Part shown: in pieces, positions 1 to 8,883 of the stretch | Numbering within the stretch: the stretch's first letter is position 1 | Layout: the number at the start of each line of letters is the position of its first letter | Origin: Streptomyces sp. CA-278952 | GTDB lineage: Bacteria; Actinomycetota; Actinomycetes; Streptomycetales; Streptomycetaceae | Length of the DNA: 64,000 nucleotides | Assembly: GCF_028747205.1 (NCBI RefSeq) | Contig: NZ_CP112880.1 | Location: 5,828,001 to 5,892,000, forward strand | Direction: 5' to 3' | Made by a program: the position numbers and the translations under genes | Notes under the pieces: model-generated | What the model saw: the letters and a program-made list of their open reading frames with translations, nothing else | Database searches by the model: none | What the model was told of the DNA's origin: nothing

Positions 1-60
1 GCGGGCGCGGCGGTGATCCCGCGCGGCCGGGCCCGCAACTGGCGTCCTGCGGGGCGCTGA
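1..60 (+). CDS. Possible 3' end of a gene entering from the left (mycosin or other T7SS membrane protein tail?)
   Basis: Frame 1 of the + strand is open from the window edge to a TGA at 58-60, giving the tail AGAAVIPRGRARNWRPAGR. A few small/hydrophobic residues followed by an Arg-rich, Trp-containing end resemble the cytoplasmic tail after a last membrane helix, as in mycosins. It would converge on eccC, and a hairpin lies between them. Only 19 residues are visible, so gene identity is a guess from context; chance openness in GC-rich DNA is possible. Confidence 0.25.
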   Translation, partial: AGAAVIPRGRARNWRPAGR

Positions 61-209
61 GGGGGCGTAGGGCGCTGCGGGCCGGGCGGGGGAGGCTTCG
101 GAGCTCCCGGGCCTTCGACGGGGCTTCGCTGAGCCGGGCCGCCGCTTGCCGTCCGGTACGCCCCCGGGCCGGGGTGTCCCTACGGCGGGGTTCACCCGCG
201 CGTCCCCGG

Positions 210-245
210 CCGTGAGCGGGTCCGGCCTCCCCGTCCCGCTCACGG
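210..245. terminator. Hairpin between the left-edge frame and eccC
   Basis: An 11-bp perfect stem (210-220 pairs with 235-245) encloses a 14-nt loop, just beyond the eccC stop codon at 269. There is no T-tract, as is common for high-GC actinomycete terminators. Position and stem quality suggest termination of eccC, possibly in both directions. Confidence 0.45.
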
Positions 246-268
246 GCGGGGGAGACCGGGCCCGCCGC

Positions 269-3200
269 TCAGGACTCCTCGTCCTCCAGCACGGCCGTCT
301 GCACCTGGATCTGTTTGCGGCGCGTCACCCGCGTACCCCGCCCCGGTGGCAGGTTGCGGCCCTTGACGCTGCCCAGGATGAAGCCCTCCGAGGGCGGGCA
401 CGACAGCAGCAGCGTCGGGGTGTTGACCTCCTGCATGCGCCGCAGCATGGGCTCGCCCAGGCCGCGGCCGGCACCGGCGGCGGAGCGGGCGACGACCAGG
501 TGCAGACCGACCTCGTAGCCGAGCGCGAGGTGGTTCAGCAGCGGGTCGAACGGCGCGTTCATCGCACTGGTGCCGAGCATGTCGTAGTCGTCCACGAGGA
601 TGAACAGCCGCGGCCCGTCCCACCAGTCGCAGGTGCGCATCCGGGCCGGGGCGATCTCCGGACCCGGTACGCGCGCCGCGACCGCCCGCGCCGCCCCGCC
701 GATCAGCTCCTTGAGGGCGTCCATCGCCACCGCGTGGCCGAGCCGGTAGGCGTCCGGGATGGCCTCCACCAGGGCACGGCGGTAGTCCACGACCATGATC
801 CGCGCCTCGGCCGGGGTGTACCGGTCCATGATGGCCTTGGCCGTCATCCGCAGCATGTTGGTCTTGCCACTCTCCGTGTCCCCGACCACGATCATGTGGG
901 GAGTCTCGGAGAAGTCGTGCCACACGGTCGACAGGCGCTCCTCCTCCAGGCCGATGGGCATCTTGAAATCGCCCTTGGGGGCCGGGAGTTCGGACAGCTT
1001 GAGTCGGGTCGGCAGCATCCGCACCTGCGGCGCGGGCGGGCCCTGCCAGCTCTCGCGGACCGCCGCCACCAGGCCGGACACCCCGTCGGAGAGATCGTCG
1101 ACGGACTCGACGCCGTCGATGCGCGGCAGCGCCGTGAGGTAGTGCAGCTTGGCGTCCCGGGTCAGGCCGCGCCCGGGGAGCCGGGGCACGGTCGCGGCGC
1201 GCCGGTTGTCGATCTCGGAGTCCATCGGGTCACCCATCCGCAGCTCCAGGTGGGTCGCGGCCTGGTCCCGGATCGCGGAGGTCACCTCCACCCAGCGGGC
1301 GGTGGTGACGATCAGGTGGATGCCGTAGTTCAGACCGCGCGCGGCGATCGCGCCGAACGTCTGGATGTGCCGGTCGAAGTCCTGGCGCACCGTCGACCAG
1401 CCGTCGATCACCAGGAACACGTCGCCGTGGTGGTGCTCGGGGAACTCCCCGGCGGCCATCCGGCGGCGGAAGGTCGCCATCGAGTCGATGCCGTTGTCCA
1501 GGAAGAACCGCTCGCGCTCCGCCAGCAGGGTCGTGACCTCGGATATCGTACGGCCCACCCGCTCGGCGTCCAGTCGCGCCGCGACCCCGCTGACGTGCGG
1601 CAGTCCGGCCAGCCCGGCGAGCCCGCCGCCGCCGAAGTCGAGGCAGTAGAACTGGACCTCGCGGGGGGTGTGGGTGAGCGCCAGCGCGGTGATGATCGTC
1701 CGGACCATCGTGCTCTTGCCGCTCTGCGGGCCGCCCGCGATGGCGATGTGCCCGCCCGCGCCCGAGAGGTCGACGGTCAGCAGGTCGCGGAGCTGGTCGA
1801 AGGGGCGGTCGATGATGCCGAGGGGGATGGTGAGCCGCCCGCGGTGCGCCGCATCGGTCGTCAGCCCGTACTCGGGGTGCGGGGTGAGCGGCGGCAGCAC
1901 CTGGTCGAGCGTGGCGGGGAGGTCCAGCGGCGGCAGCCACACCTGGTGGGCCGGCGGGCCGGCGGTCAGCAGCCGGTCCACGGCGACCGAGAGCAGGGTC
2001 TCGCCGGTCTCCTCCTGCTGCTCCGGCTCGGGCTCCGGTGTGTCGGGGAGCTGGCGCGGTACGACGTAACTGCTCGTCCACGGCACGGTCTGGCTCGCCA
2101 CCCGCGCCTGGTTGGCGCTGCCGCGGCGCTGCTGGTAGGGGCCGGAGACGTAGGCGGCGCGGAACCGGGTCAGCGCCTCCACACCCGACTTGAGGAAGCC
2201 GCTGCCGGGGGCCGACGGCAGCTGGTAGGCGTCGGGCACGCCGAGCACGCCGCGGCTCTCCATCGCGGAGAACGTCCGCAGACCGATCCGGTAGGAGAGG
2301 TGGCTCTCCAGCTGGTGCATGCGGCCCTCGTCCAGGCGCTGCGAGGCGAGCAGCAGGTGCACGCCGAGGGACCGGCCGAGGCGGCCGATCATCACGAACA
2401 GCTCCATGAACTCGCGGTGGGCCGCCAGCAGTTCGCTGAACTCGTCGACGACGACGAACAGGCTGGGCAACGGCTCCAGCGGGACGCCCGACGCACGGGC
2501 CTTCTCGTAGTCGAGCGCGGAGGTGTAGTTGCCCGCCGAGCGCAGCAGCTCCTGCCGCCGCATCAGCTCGCCGTGCAGGGCGTCCTGCATGCGGCCGACC
2601 AGTGCCGCCTCGCCCGCCAGGTTGGTGATGACGGCGGAGGTGTGCGGGAGGTCCTCGAGACCCAGGAAGGTGGCGCCGCCCTTGAAGTCGACCAGGACGA
2701 AGTTGAGCGTCTCCGAGGAGTTCGTCAGGGCGAGCGAGAGGACCAGGGTCCGCAGGAGCTCGCTCTTGCCGGAACCGGTGGCGCCGATGAGCATTCCGTG
2801 CGGTCCGGTGCCGCCCTGCGCCGACTCCTTGATGTCCAGCTCGACCGGCTCGCCGTCCGCGCCGACCGCGATCGGCACCTTGAGCCGGTTGGGGCCGGTG
2901 TGCTGCTGCCACAGCGTGTTCGGGTGGTGGCGGTGCAGGTCGGGAATGCCCAGCAGCGTGGTCAGTTCCACGTTGGAGGAGAGCGGCTCGGACGAGTCCG
3001 AAGCCGAGCCCAGGCCCATGCGGTACGGGGCGAGCCTCCGGGCGAGCGACACCGCGCCGGTCAGTCCGAAGCTGTCGGGCCGGCCGAGCCGGGTGAGCTG
3101 CTCCTTGCGCTCGCGGTCGGTGCGCACCAGGCCGAGTTCGTCCCCGTCGACCTCGAAGCGCAGGGTGATACGGCCGGGCCGCCAGGAGAGCGCCCCGCTG

Positions 3201-4240
3201 AGGTCCAGGACGACCGTGTTGCGGAAACCGGGACCGTCCAGGCGGTGGCCCGCCGGGATGACCCCGCCGTCCACGACGATCACGGTGAACGGCTCCTCGC
3301 GTCCGGGCACGGCGTCCGGGTCGAACTGCGGCCGCTCCATGAACTCGGCGCCGAGGAGGTTCTCCAGCTCGCCCCAGGCGGAGACGGTCATCCGGGTCGG
3401 GCCCGCGCCGTCGGTGTCGTGCGGGTGGAGGCTGTGGGGGAGCCACTTCGTCCACTCCCAGTGTGCGCGCCGCTCGTCGGAGACGCAGAAGGCGATCCAG
3501 ACGTCGTCCGGCGAGTGGAAGGTGGCCAACTGGGCGAGCAGCGCCCGCGCCAGCGAGCGTATCCGCTCCTCGTCGCCCTGGAACAGCACCCGGGCCCAGG
3601 CGCGCAGGTAGATCGCGATGGGCTGTTCCGGCACCGTCGAGTAGGCGCGGACGAAGCTGCGCAACGCGTGCGCGCTGAGCGGCTCCAGGTCCTCCACGGG
3701 GTTCGTCGAGCTCGACGTCAGCTTCAGGCCCAGCTTCTGCTCGCCGACGGCCATCCGGATCTCGGCGAAGTCCTCGTCCCGGGGACGCCGCTCCCACAGC
3801 CGGGTGGTGCCGGTCATCGACCACAGGGCGGCGGGCTCGGGGTGCCGCCACGCCAGGGCCAGCTGCTGGTCCACGACCGCGCCGCGCACCTTGCGCCGGA
3901 TCTGGGTGAGGTAGCGCAGATAGTCCCGGCGCTCGCCCTTGAGCTTCTGCTTGCGCTCCGCGGCCCGGCGCATGAACTGGCCGATGAACATCGCGGCGGC
4001 GCCGAGGACCATCAGGCCCAGGGCGATGTAGATGAACCCGCCGGAGCCCCGGGTCATACCGGGGCGCATGAACATGAACATCATCGACACCGACATCAGT
4101 GCCATGGGCAGGTACGTCCAGACGGCGGAGGTGTCGGGCACCGTCTCGGGGAGGATCGGCGGCTCCTGGAGATTCAGCTCCCCGTCGGGCATCTCCGGGC
4201 CCCGGCGTCGGGCCGGGCGGCGGAACAGGATCACGCTCAA
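269..4240 (-). CDS. eccC: Type VII secretion FtsK/SpoIIIE ATPase EccC (1323 aa)
   Basis: This is the motor ATPase of the ESX/type VII system, which engages Esx substrates and powers export at the inner membrane. Two membrane helices (about residues 41-58 and 68-88) precede three ATPase domains. Walker A motifs are GATGSGKS (K492), GGPQSGKS (K842) and GDTESGKT (K1126). Domain 1 has a full Walker B, VVVDEF (D599-E600); domains 2 and 3 have weaker versions (VFLVIDGW, RLFILVDDYD), as is usual for this family where domain 1 is the main hydrolase. It is the fused EccCa+EccCb form. The start is TTG, chosen because AAGGAGA sits 8 nt upstream; a GTG two codons in is the alternative. It is transcribed away from eccD and eccB. 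Confidence 0.95.
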   Translation of the reverse strand: MSVILFRRPARRRGPEMPDGELNLQEPPILPETVPDTSAVWTYLPMALMSVSMMFMFMRPGMTRGSGGFIYIALGLMVLGAAAMFIGQFMRRAAERKQKLKGERRDYLRYLTQIRRKVRGAVVDQQLALAWRHPEPAALWSMTGTTRLWERRPRDEDFAEIRMAVGEQKLGLKLTSSSTNPVEDLEPLSAHALRSFVRAYSTVPEQPIAIYLRAWARVLFQGDEERIRSLARALLAQLATFHSPDDVWIAFCVSDERRAHWEWTKWLPHSLHPHDTDGAGPTRMTVSAWGELENLLGAEFMERPQFDPDAVPGREEPFTVIVVDGGVIPAGHRLDGPGFRNTVVLDLSGALSWRPGRITLRFEVDGDELGLVRTDRERKEQLTRLGRPDSFGLTGAVSLARRLAPYRMGLGSASDSSEPLSSNVELTTLLGIPDLHRHHPNTLWQQHTGPNRLKVPIAVGADGEPVELDIKESAQGGTGPHGMLIGATGSGKSELLRTLVLSLALTNSSETLNFVLVDFKGGATFLGLEDLPHTSAVITNLAGEAALVGRMQDALHGELMRRQELLRSAGNYTSALDYEKARASGVPLEPLPSLFVVVDEFSELLAAHREFMELFVMIGRLGRSLGVHLLLASQRLDEGRMHQLESHLSYRIGLRTFSAMESRGVLGVPDAYQLPSAPGSGFLKSGVEALTRFRAAYVSGPYQQRRGSANQARVASQTVPWTSSYVVPRQLPDTPEPEPEQQEETGETLLSVAVDRLLTAGPPAHQVWLPPLDLPATLDQVLPPLTPHPEYGLTTDAAHRGRLTIPLGIIDRPFDQLRDLLTVDLSGAGGHIAIAGGPQSGKSTMVRTIITALALTHTPREVQFYCLDFGGGGLAGLAGLPHVSGVAARLDAERVGRTISEVTTLLAERERFFLDNGIDSMATFRRRMAAGEFPEHHHGDVFLVIDGWSTVRQDFDRHIQTFGAIAARGLNYGIHLIVTTARWVEVTSAIRDQAATHLELRMGDPMDSEIDNRRAATVPRLPGRGLTRDAKLHYLTALPRIDGVESVDDLSDGVSGLVAAVRESWQGPPAPQVRMLPTRLKLSELPAPKGDFKMPIGLEEERLSTVWHDFSETPHMIVVGDTESGKTNMLRMTAKAIMDRYTPAEARIMVVDYRRALVEAIPDAYRLGHAVAMDALKELIGGAARAVAARVPGPEIAPARMRTCDWWDGPRLFILVDDYDMLGTSAMNAPFDPLLNHLALGYEVGLHLVVARSAAGAGRGLGEPMLRRMQEVNTPTLLLSCPPSEGFILGSVKGRNLPPGRGTRVTRRKQIQVQTAVLEDEES

Positions 4241-4793
4241 GGAACCGTCTCCTTCAGGGACATGAGGGGGGGGAGAGCGGGCCGAACGGCTTCGCGGGGC
4301 GCGCCGCGCGCCGCCGTCGTCCGGGCCGGGACGCGGACGGGCCTTCGCCGTGCACGCACCCTACGCCGCGTCTCCGCCGGGGTCGGAAGTCCGCCCGGGG
4401 CACCCGCGCCGGACGGGAGTGGGCGCCGAGCCGCTGTGTCACAGTTCCGCTACATCACGGCTTCGGGTCATGGTCCGCGCGGACGTTTTCCCGTCCGGGA
4501 CAGCGCATGTGGAACCGCCTTCCCCGCCGAAACCGCGCATGCCGAACCGCCCTTCGTGCCGCACGGCCCGTCACGCCGCAATTCACCCGACACGGAAGGC
4601 CGTTTCGTATTCCGTGGTGCGGGCCACGTGGCCCAGACTAGGCCGCTGATATTACGATCGCCGTACCGGCCGTCAACAACCGTCGCTGTCAATTGGTTTG
4701 GAGCCCCCACCGAAGCAGGAGTGTTCACCGGTCCGCCGGCCCCTGTTCCCCCGCCCGTTCTCAGCCGTAACCGGAGAAGCGTGAGCCATCTCG
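4241..4793. other. Divergent intergenic region between eccC and eccD (553 bp)
   Basis: No gene is supported here; open frames across it are GC-rich shadows. Its right half has an AT-richer pocket (about 4645-4700) that carries a good promoter reading toward eccC. The eccC leader would then be about 400 nt, long for a bacterial gene. I see no convincing promoter for eccD on the + strand, nor a close Shine-Dalgarno for its ATG. Confidence 0.7.
4649..4676 (-). promoter_or_regulatory. Candidate housekeeping promoter for eccC
   Basis: On the minus strand, TTGACG (4676-4671) and TAATAT (4654-4649) are separated by 16 nt, close to the principal sigma factor (HrdB) consensus. A second TTGACA lies just upstream (4693-4688). 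Transcription would start near 4642 and leave a leader of about 400 nt before the eccC TTG. Confidence 0.5.
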
Positions 4794-6194
4794 ATGACTG
4801 ACACTCAGGTGGCCGAGCTGTGCCGTCTGACGGTACGAGCTCCTGCCAAGAGCATCGATCTCGCCGTGCCCGCCGACGTCCCCGTGGCGGACCTGCTGCC
4901 CGCCGTGCTCGGCTACGCGGGCGACAACCTCGAAGAAGCCGGTATCGACCACGGCGGCTGGGTGCTCCAGCGGCTCGGCGGCGAACCGCTGGACGAGGAA
5001 CTCACCCTCGACTCCTACGGTCTGCGCGACGGCGACACTCTCTACCTCCGGCCACGCGACGAGGCCCTTCCCGAGGTGCACCTCGACGATCTGGTCGACG
5101 GCATCGCCACCACGATGCGCGACCACCCCTTCGGCTGGACCCCCAAGGTGAGCCGCTGGGTGCTGCTTGGCATCGTTGTCGCGGTGCTCATCGGCGGTTT
5201 CCTGGTGATCGCCTGGCCCGGCGGATCCTCGCTGTCCCGGTCCGTCTTCGGGACGGCGGCCGGCCTCCTCCTGCTCGCAGGCGCCGGCGCGGCGAGCCGG
5301 GCGGTCGGGGACGCCGGTGCCGGAGCCGCGCTCGGCTTCATGGTCGGGCCCTATCTGGCGCTCGCCGGCTGGCTGCTGCCCGGCGGGGAGCTCAGCGGGC
5401 CGCACGCCTACGAGACGCTGGGGGCGCGACTGCTCGCGGCCAGTGCGGCGATGGCCGGCGGGGCGGTGCTCGCGCTCGCCGTCGTGGCCGCGTTCGCCGC
5501 GCTCTTCCTGAGTGTCGCCGTCGTCTCGCTGTTCGCCGCGACCGCCGCCGTCCTGCTCCTCACGACGGACCTGGCGCCGGTGCACGCCGCCGGGATCCTC
5601 GCCGTGCTTGCGGTGGTCCTGGGGGCGTTCGTCCCCTCGCTGGCCTTCCGGATGTCCGGGATGCGGATGCCTCCCCTGCCGACCAACGCGCAGCAGTTGC
5701 AGGAGGGCATCGAGCCACACGCCGCCTCCGCTGTCTCGGCCCGCGCCGTTCTCGCCGACGGCTGGATGACGTCGCTCTACGGAGCGGTGGGCCTGGTCGG
5801 CGTCGCGTGCGTGGTCGTCCTGGCATGGGAGCGCGAACTGGCCGAGATCATCATGACGGTGGCGTTGTGCCTGCTGCTCGTCCTGCACGCCCGTGGCCTC
5901 GGCAACATCTGGCAGCGCATGTCCCTGGTGGTCCCAGGGGTGCTCGGGCTGCTCCTGCTGGTGCTGGTCGCCGCCCCCGCCGCGGCCCCGGGGAGCCGCC
6001 TGGTCACGGCCGCGGGCTTGCTCGCGGCGGCCGCCGCGGTCGCCATCGCCGCCTGGACCGTACCCGGGCGCCGGCTCGTTCCGTACTGGGGCCGCGCGGG
6101 CGAACTGCTCCACTCGGCCCTGGCGATCGCCGTGCTCCCGCTCGCCCTGTGGGTGCTCGGCGTGTACGGCGCCCTGCGGTCCATCAACGGCTGA
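4794..6194 (+). CDS. eccD: Type VII secretion integral membrane protein EccD (466 aa)
   Basis: EccD forms the multi-helix membrane pore scaffold of the ESX machine. Residues 1 to about 90 form a ubiquitin-like (YukD-like) cytosolic domain, including LRDGDTLYLRP, typical of its last strands. A linker and a run of hydrophobic helices (about 11, from LLGIVVAVLIGGFLVIAW to the C-terminus) fill the rest. Length and order match the family. The ATG at 4794 has no strong ribosome site nearby, but the next upstream GTG (4782) runs into a stop. It is 21 bp upstream of eccB and surely co-transcribed with it. Confidence 0.93.
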   Translation: MTDTQVAELCRLTVRAPAKSIDLAVPADVPVADLLPAVLGYAGDNLEEAGIDHGGWVLQRLGGEPLDEELTLDSYGLRDGDTLYLRPRDEALPEVHLDDLVDGIATTMRDHPFGWTPKVSRWVLLGIVVAVLIGGFLVIAWPGGSSLSRSVFGTAAGLLLLAGAGAASRAVGDAGAGAALGFMVGPYLALAGWLLPGGELSGPHAYETLGARLLAASAAMAGGAVLALAVVAAFAALFLSVAVVSLFAATAAVLLLTTDLAPVHAAGILAVLAVVLGAFVPSLAFRMSGMRMPPLPTNAQQLQEGIEPHAASAVSARAVLADGWMTSLYGAVGLVGVACVVVLAWERELAEIIMTVALCLLLVLHARGLGNIWQRMSLVVPGVLGLLLLVLVAAPAAAPGSRLVTAAGLLAAAAAVAIAAWTVPGRRLVPYWGRAGELLHSALAIAVLPLALWVLGVYGALRSING

Positions 6195-6215
6195 CCGGAA
6201 GGGAGACCCACTGCC

Positions 6216-7664
6216 GTGCAGTCCAAACGCGACCAGGTCCAGGCTCACATGTTCGTCATGGGCCGGCTGACCTCCGGCATGCTCCGCGCCGACCCCGACG
6301 CCCCGGAGAGCCCGCAGGGGCGGACCAACCGGGGCGTGGTGATCGGCATCGTCATCGCCGTCCTGCTGTCGGCCGGCTCCTTCGTCCTGGGTCTCCTCAA
6401 GCCCGGAACCAAGGACTCCTGGAGGGCCGCCGGGACCCTCGTCGTGAACAAGGACACGGGGTCCCGCTACCTCTACATCGAGGGGCGGCTGCGCCCGGTG
6501 CGCAACTACGCGTCGGCGCGGCTCCTCGCGGGCGCCGACATGAAAGCGGTGACGGTCGGTTCCAAGTCCCTGAGAGGTACGCCGCACGGGGCGCCCATCG
6601 GCATCAGCGGCGCCCCGGACGCCCTGCCGGGGAGCGCGGACCTCGACACGGGCCCTTGGCAGGTCTGTTCGGGCAGCGGGACCGGAAGGACCGGCACCAC
6701 CGTCGCGGTGGGCCTCCCGGCGGACGCCACCGGGCTGCCCACCGACCAGACCATGCTGGTCAAGGGGCCGGACAAGGCCGATTACCTGGTCTGGCGCGGC
6801 AGCAAGCTGCTGCTCGACGATGACACCCGCGCCCGCGAGGCCCTCGGCTACGGCTCCACACCCCAGCTGCCCGTCTCCGCCGCCTTCCTGAACGCTCTGC
6901 CCTCGGGGCCCGATCTGCGACCGCCGAACGTACTCGGCAAGGGCAGGAAGGGCCCCTCGCTGGGCGGTGAGGAGTCCCGGATCGGCCAGGTCTTCCGGGT
7001 CACCGTGCCGGGCTCCGCCGACCGCTACTACCTGCTGCGCCAGCAGGGCCTGACGCCGCTCACGGCTACCGGGGCCGCGCTGGTGCTCGGCGACCCGGAG
7101 ACCCGCGAGAAGGTGTACGGGGGAGGCGCGGCGAACGTCGTGACGCTGGGTGCGGATGCGCTGAGCGGCCGGCTGGCCCCTGGTGCGGAAACCGGCGCGG
7201 AGGAGGCGGATTTGCCCTCGGAGCCTCCGGTGGCGGTCGCCCTCGGCGAGGACCGCACCGTATGCATCCGGGTCCAGCCGAGCGAGCGCGGACCGCGCAT
7301 CAGCGTGGCGCTGACCGGGACGGGCACCCTGGGCCCCGCCGCACAGGCGCCGCCCGAGGGACTCACCCCGGCCTGCATGCCGGTCGGCACGATCAGCGTG
7401 CGGCCGGGCGGCGGATCCCTGGTGCGCGCGCTCGGAGCGAGCGGGAGCACGGTCGGCACCACGGTCTACCTGGTGACGGACACCGGGATGAAGTACCGGG
7501 TCGGCACGGCCGACGGACTCGCCGCCCTCGGCTACAGCGAGGGCCAGGCACGAGGCCTGCCCGCGCCGCTGCTGGCCATGCTGCCGACCGGGCCGGACCT
7601 CACCAAGGAGGCCGCGGCCGCGGGGCGGAACACGAACACGACACCCCGCTGTACGCGGACATGA
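6216..7664 (+). CDS. eccB: Type VII secretion protein EccB (482 aa)
   Basis: EccB is the single-pass membrane component of the ESX core, with a large extracytoplasmic part. The N-terminus carries the family signature of a short cytoplasmic stretch (MQSKRDQVQAHMFVMGRL), then one membrane helix at about residues 41-61 and an extended repeat-rich external domain (for example YYLLRQQGLTPLT, repeated YRV/YLV strands). Start is GTG with GGGAG 10 nt upstream. It follows eccD closely and ends about 100 bp before a very strong inverted repeat, which may separate machine genes from substrate genes. Confidence 0.95.
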   Translation: MQSKRDQVQAHMFVMGRLTSGMLRADPDAPESPQGRTNRGVVIGIVIAVLLSAGSFVLGLLKPGTKDSWRAAGTLVVNKDTGSRYLYIEGRLRPVRNYASARLLAGADMKAVTVGSKSLRGTPHGAPIGISGAPDALPGSADLDTGPWQVCSGSGTGRTGTTVAVGLPADATGLPTDQTMLVKGPDKADYLVWRGSKLLLDDDTRAREALGYGSTPQLPVSAAFLNALPSGPDLRPPNVLGKGRKGPSLGGEESRIGQVFRVTVPGSADRYYLLRQQGLTPLTATGAALVLGDPETREKVYGGGAANVVTLGADALSGRLAPGAETGAEEADLPSEPPVAVALGEDRTVCIRVQPSERGPRISVALTGTGTLGPAAQAPPEGLTPACMPVGTISVRPGGGSLVRALGASGSTVGTTVYLVTDTGMKYRVGTADGLAALGYSEGQARGLPAPLLAMLPTGPDLTKEAAAAGRNTNTTPRCTRT

Positions 7665-7767
7665 GCACCCGGCGAGGGCTCGTACCGGAGGAGGTGAATT
7701 TCTTGTGGCGCGGCTGATAAACGCGTGTGTCGTGACAACGGGAGGCGGGGACCCGCCGTCCTCCTCC

Positions 7768-7844
7768 CCGAAGGGATCCGGTAATTCCCCGTGCCCGAAC
7801 GGGCATTGCCCGTTCGGGCACGGGGAATTACCGGATCCCTTCGG
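7768..7844. terminator. 38-bp perfect inverted repeat, one-base centre
   Basis: Positions 7768-7805 are the exact reverse complement of 7807-7844, with only T7806 between. Each arm itself contains a small palindrome (TGCCCG-AA-CGGGCA). As RNA this is an exceptionally stable hairpin without a T-tract. Most likely it is a terminator or processing barrier between eccB and the esx genes; as DNA it could also form a cruciform or be a relic of a small mobile element. Confidence 0.7.
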
Positions 7845-7942
7845 AAGATGATTCCGCAAGGGGCCTACCTCAGATTCAGATCAAATCTCCTTCACGAATC
7901 ACCCCAAAAGCGGGGCCGGGGCCGAGGAGATGACGCAGGGCA

Positions 7943-7972
7943 TTGAATCCTCAACGTCCCCTTCCTTAGGCT
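7943..7972 (+). promoter_or_regulatory. Candidate promoter for the Esx/substrate genes
   Basis: TTGAAT (7943-7948) and TAGGCT (7967-7972) are 18 nt apart, similar to E. coli-like Streptomyces promoters. It lies after the large inverted repeat and about 110 nt upstream of the first Esx start at 8082, in the position expected if the substrate operon has its own promoter. Confidence 0.4.
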
Positions 7973-8081
7973 CCGTTCATCCAGACCATTCGGATGCCGG
8001 TCTTCCGGCGGCGTCCGGCCAGGCACCGCGTCACGCGGGAACCGGAACCCGGCGGCGCGACACATCAGGAGGCGCAGCAAC

Positions 8082-8438
8082 ATGGCAGGTACGGGCGCAC
8101 AGCAGTCACTGGCGTCAGCCACCCAGAACGGTGTCACCGCACTGGAGATGGCTTTCACCGGCGTGCAGAGCAGCCGCCAGGACGTGGAGAACATGAAGCA
8201 CAACCTCGCCTCCGGTTACGCCGGTAGCGACGGTGGCGCGTTCCAGAAGCTGCTCGACCGGTGGGACCAGCAGGCGGAGATCATCTCCGGCAACCTCCGC
8301 GACATGATCACGACGCTGGAGGAGACCATGCGCGCGCAGGGCATCCAGCAGAACAACTCGAACGACTCGATCCAGCAGGCGTTCAACCGCTCCGAGGAGA
8401 TCTTCAACGCGCTCGCCGGCTCCACCGCGGGCCGCTGA
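8082..8438 (+). CDS. WXG100/Esx-family small secreted protein (118 aa), Tyr-variant turn
   Basis: A two-helix ESAT-6-like protein, expected to form a helical-hairpin dimer with its neighbour and be exported by the EccBCD machine. The usual W-x-G turn is Y46-A47-G48 here, with W61 shortly after, so it is a variant WXG100 member. The C-terminal helix carries FNRSEEIF in the region of the YxxxD/E export signal. AGGAGG (8067-8072) sits 9 nt before the ATG. It is paired with the next gene, as esx genes usually are. Assignment to an Esx subtype cannot be made from sequence alone. Confidence 0.88.
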   Translation: MAGTGAQQSLASATQNGVTALEMAFTGVQSSRQDVENMKHNLASGYAGSDGGAFQKLLDRWDQQAEIISGNLRDMITTLEETMRAQGIQQNNSNDSIQQAFNRSEEIFNALAGSTAGR

Positions 8439-8525
8439 CCTCTCCTCCGGTAACCGGGAGCCCCGACGGGCGACCGGGCCCCGCACCACTGTCCCTGACG
8501 CACCTGCCGCGAGACGAGGAAGACC

Positions 8526-8855
8526 ATGACCCCCCCGCTTGACTTCACCGACGGCCAGATCTACGTCGACTACGGCCACATGGAGAACGCCGCCGACGAC
8601 ATGGTCCAGCAGACCAAGGCGATCGACAGCATCCTCACCAACCTGGAAGCCGAACTCCAGGAGCTCCAGCGCAGCTGGGAAGGTGAGGACAAGGCGGTGT
8701 ACGCCGAGAAGCAGGCCTCCTGGAACAACGCGGTCGAGGAGATGAAGCGCATCCTCGCCGAGCACTCGGCGCTGCTGACCGACGTCTCGGGCAGCTACAA
8801 GTACAGCGAGAACTCCCTGAAGTCGCTCTGGGAGAGCGTGCGCATCGGCGGCTGA
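8526..8855 (+). CDS. WXG100-family type VII substrate (109 aa)
   Basis: A canonical Esx-like helical hairpin: W51-E52-G53 marks the turn between two amphipathic helices, and YKYSE near the C-terminus fits the YxxxD/E signal recognised by EccC. ATG start with a GAGGA box upstream. It lies 87 bp after the preceding Esx gene, so the two probably form the heterodimer. Tandem hairpins follow its stop codon. Confidence 0.93.
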   Translation: MTPPLDFTDGQIYVDYGHMENAADDMVQQTKAIDSILTNLEAELQELQRSWEGEDKAVYAEKQASWNNAVEEMKRILAEHSALLTDVSGSYKYSENSLKSLWESVRIGG

Positions 8856-8883
8856 CCCGGGGCGGCACGCCCCTGGTCCCTCC

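Larger units (their letters stand above)
7665..8081. other. Intergenic region between eccB and the first Esx gene (417 bp)
   Basis: No gene is supported. It holds the 38-bp inverted repeat (7768-7844), a relatively AT-rich stretch after it (7845-7910) and a candidate promoter (7943-7972) for the substrate genes, suggesting that export machine and substrates are separately transcribed. Confidence 0.6.

Noticed and set aside
146..4801. A 1551-codon + strand frame across eccC and into the intergenic region
   Set aside because: Antisense shadow of eccC, which has three Walker A motifs on the minus strand.
4761..7859. A 1032-codon antisense frame over eccD and eccB
   Set aside because: Shadow; the + strand products are clear EccD and EccB.
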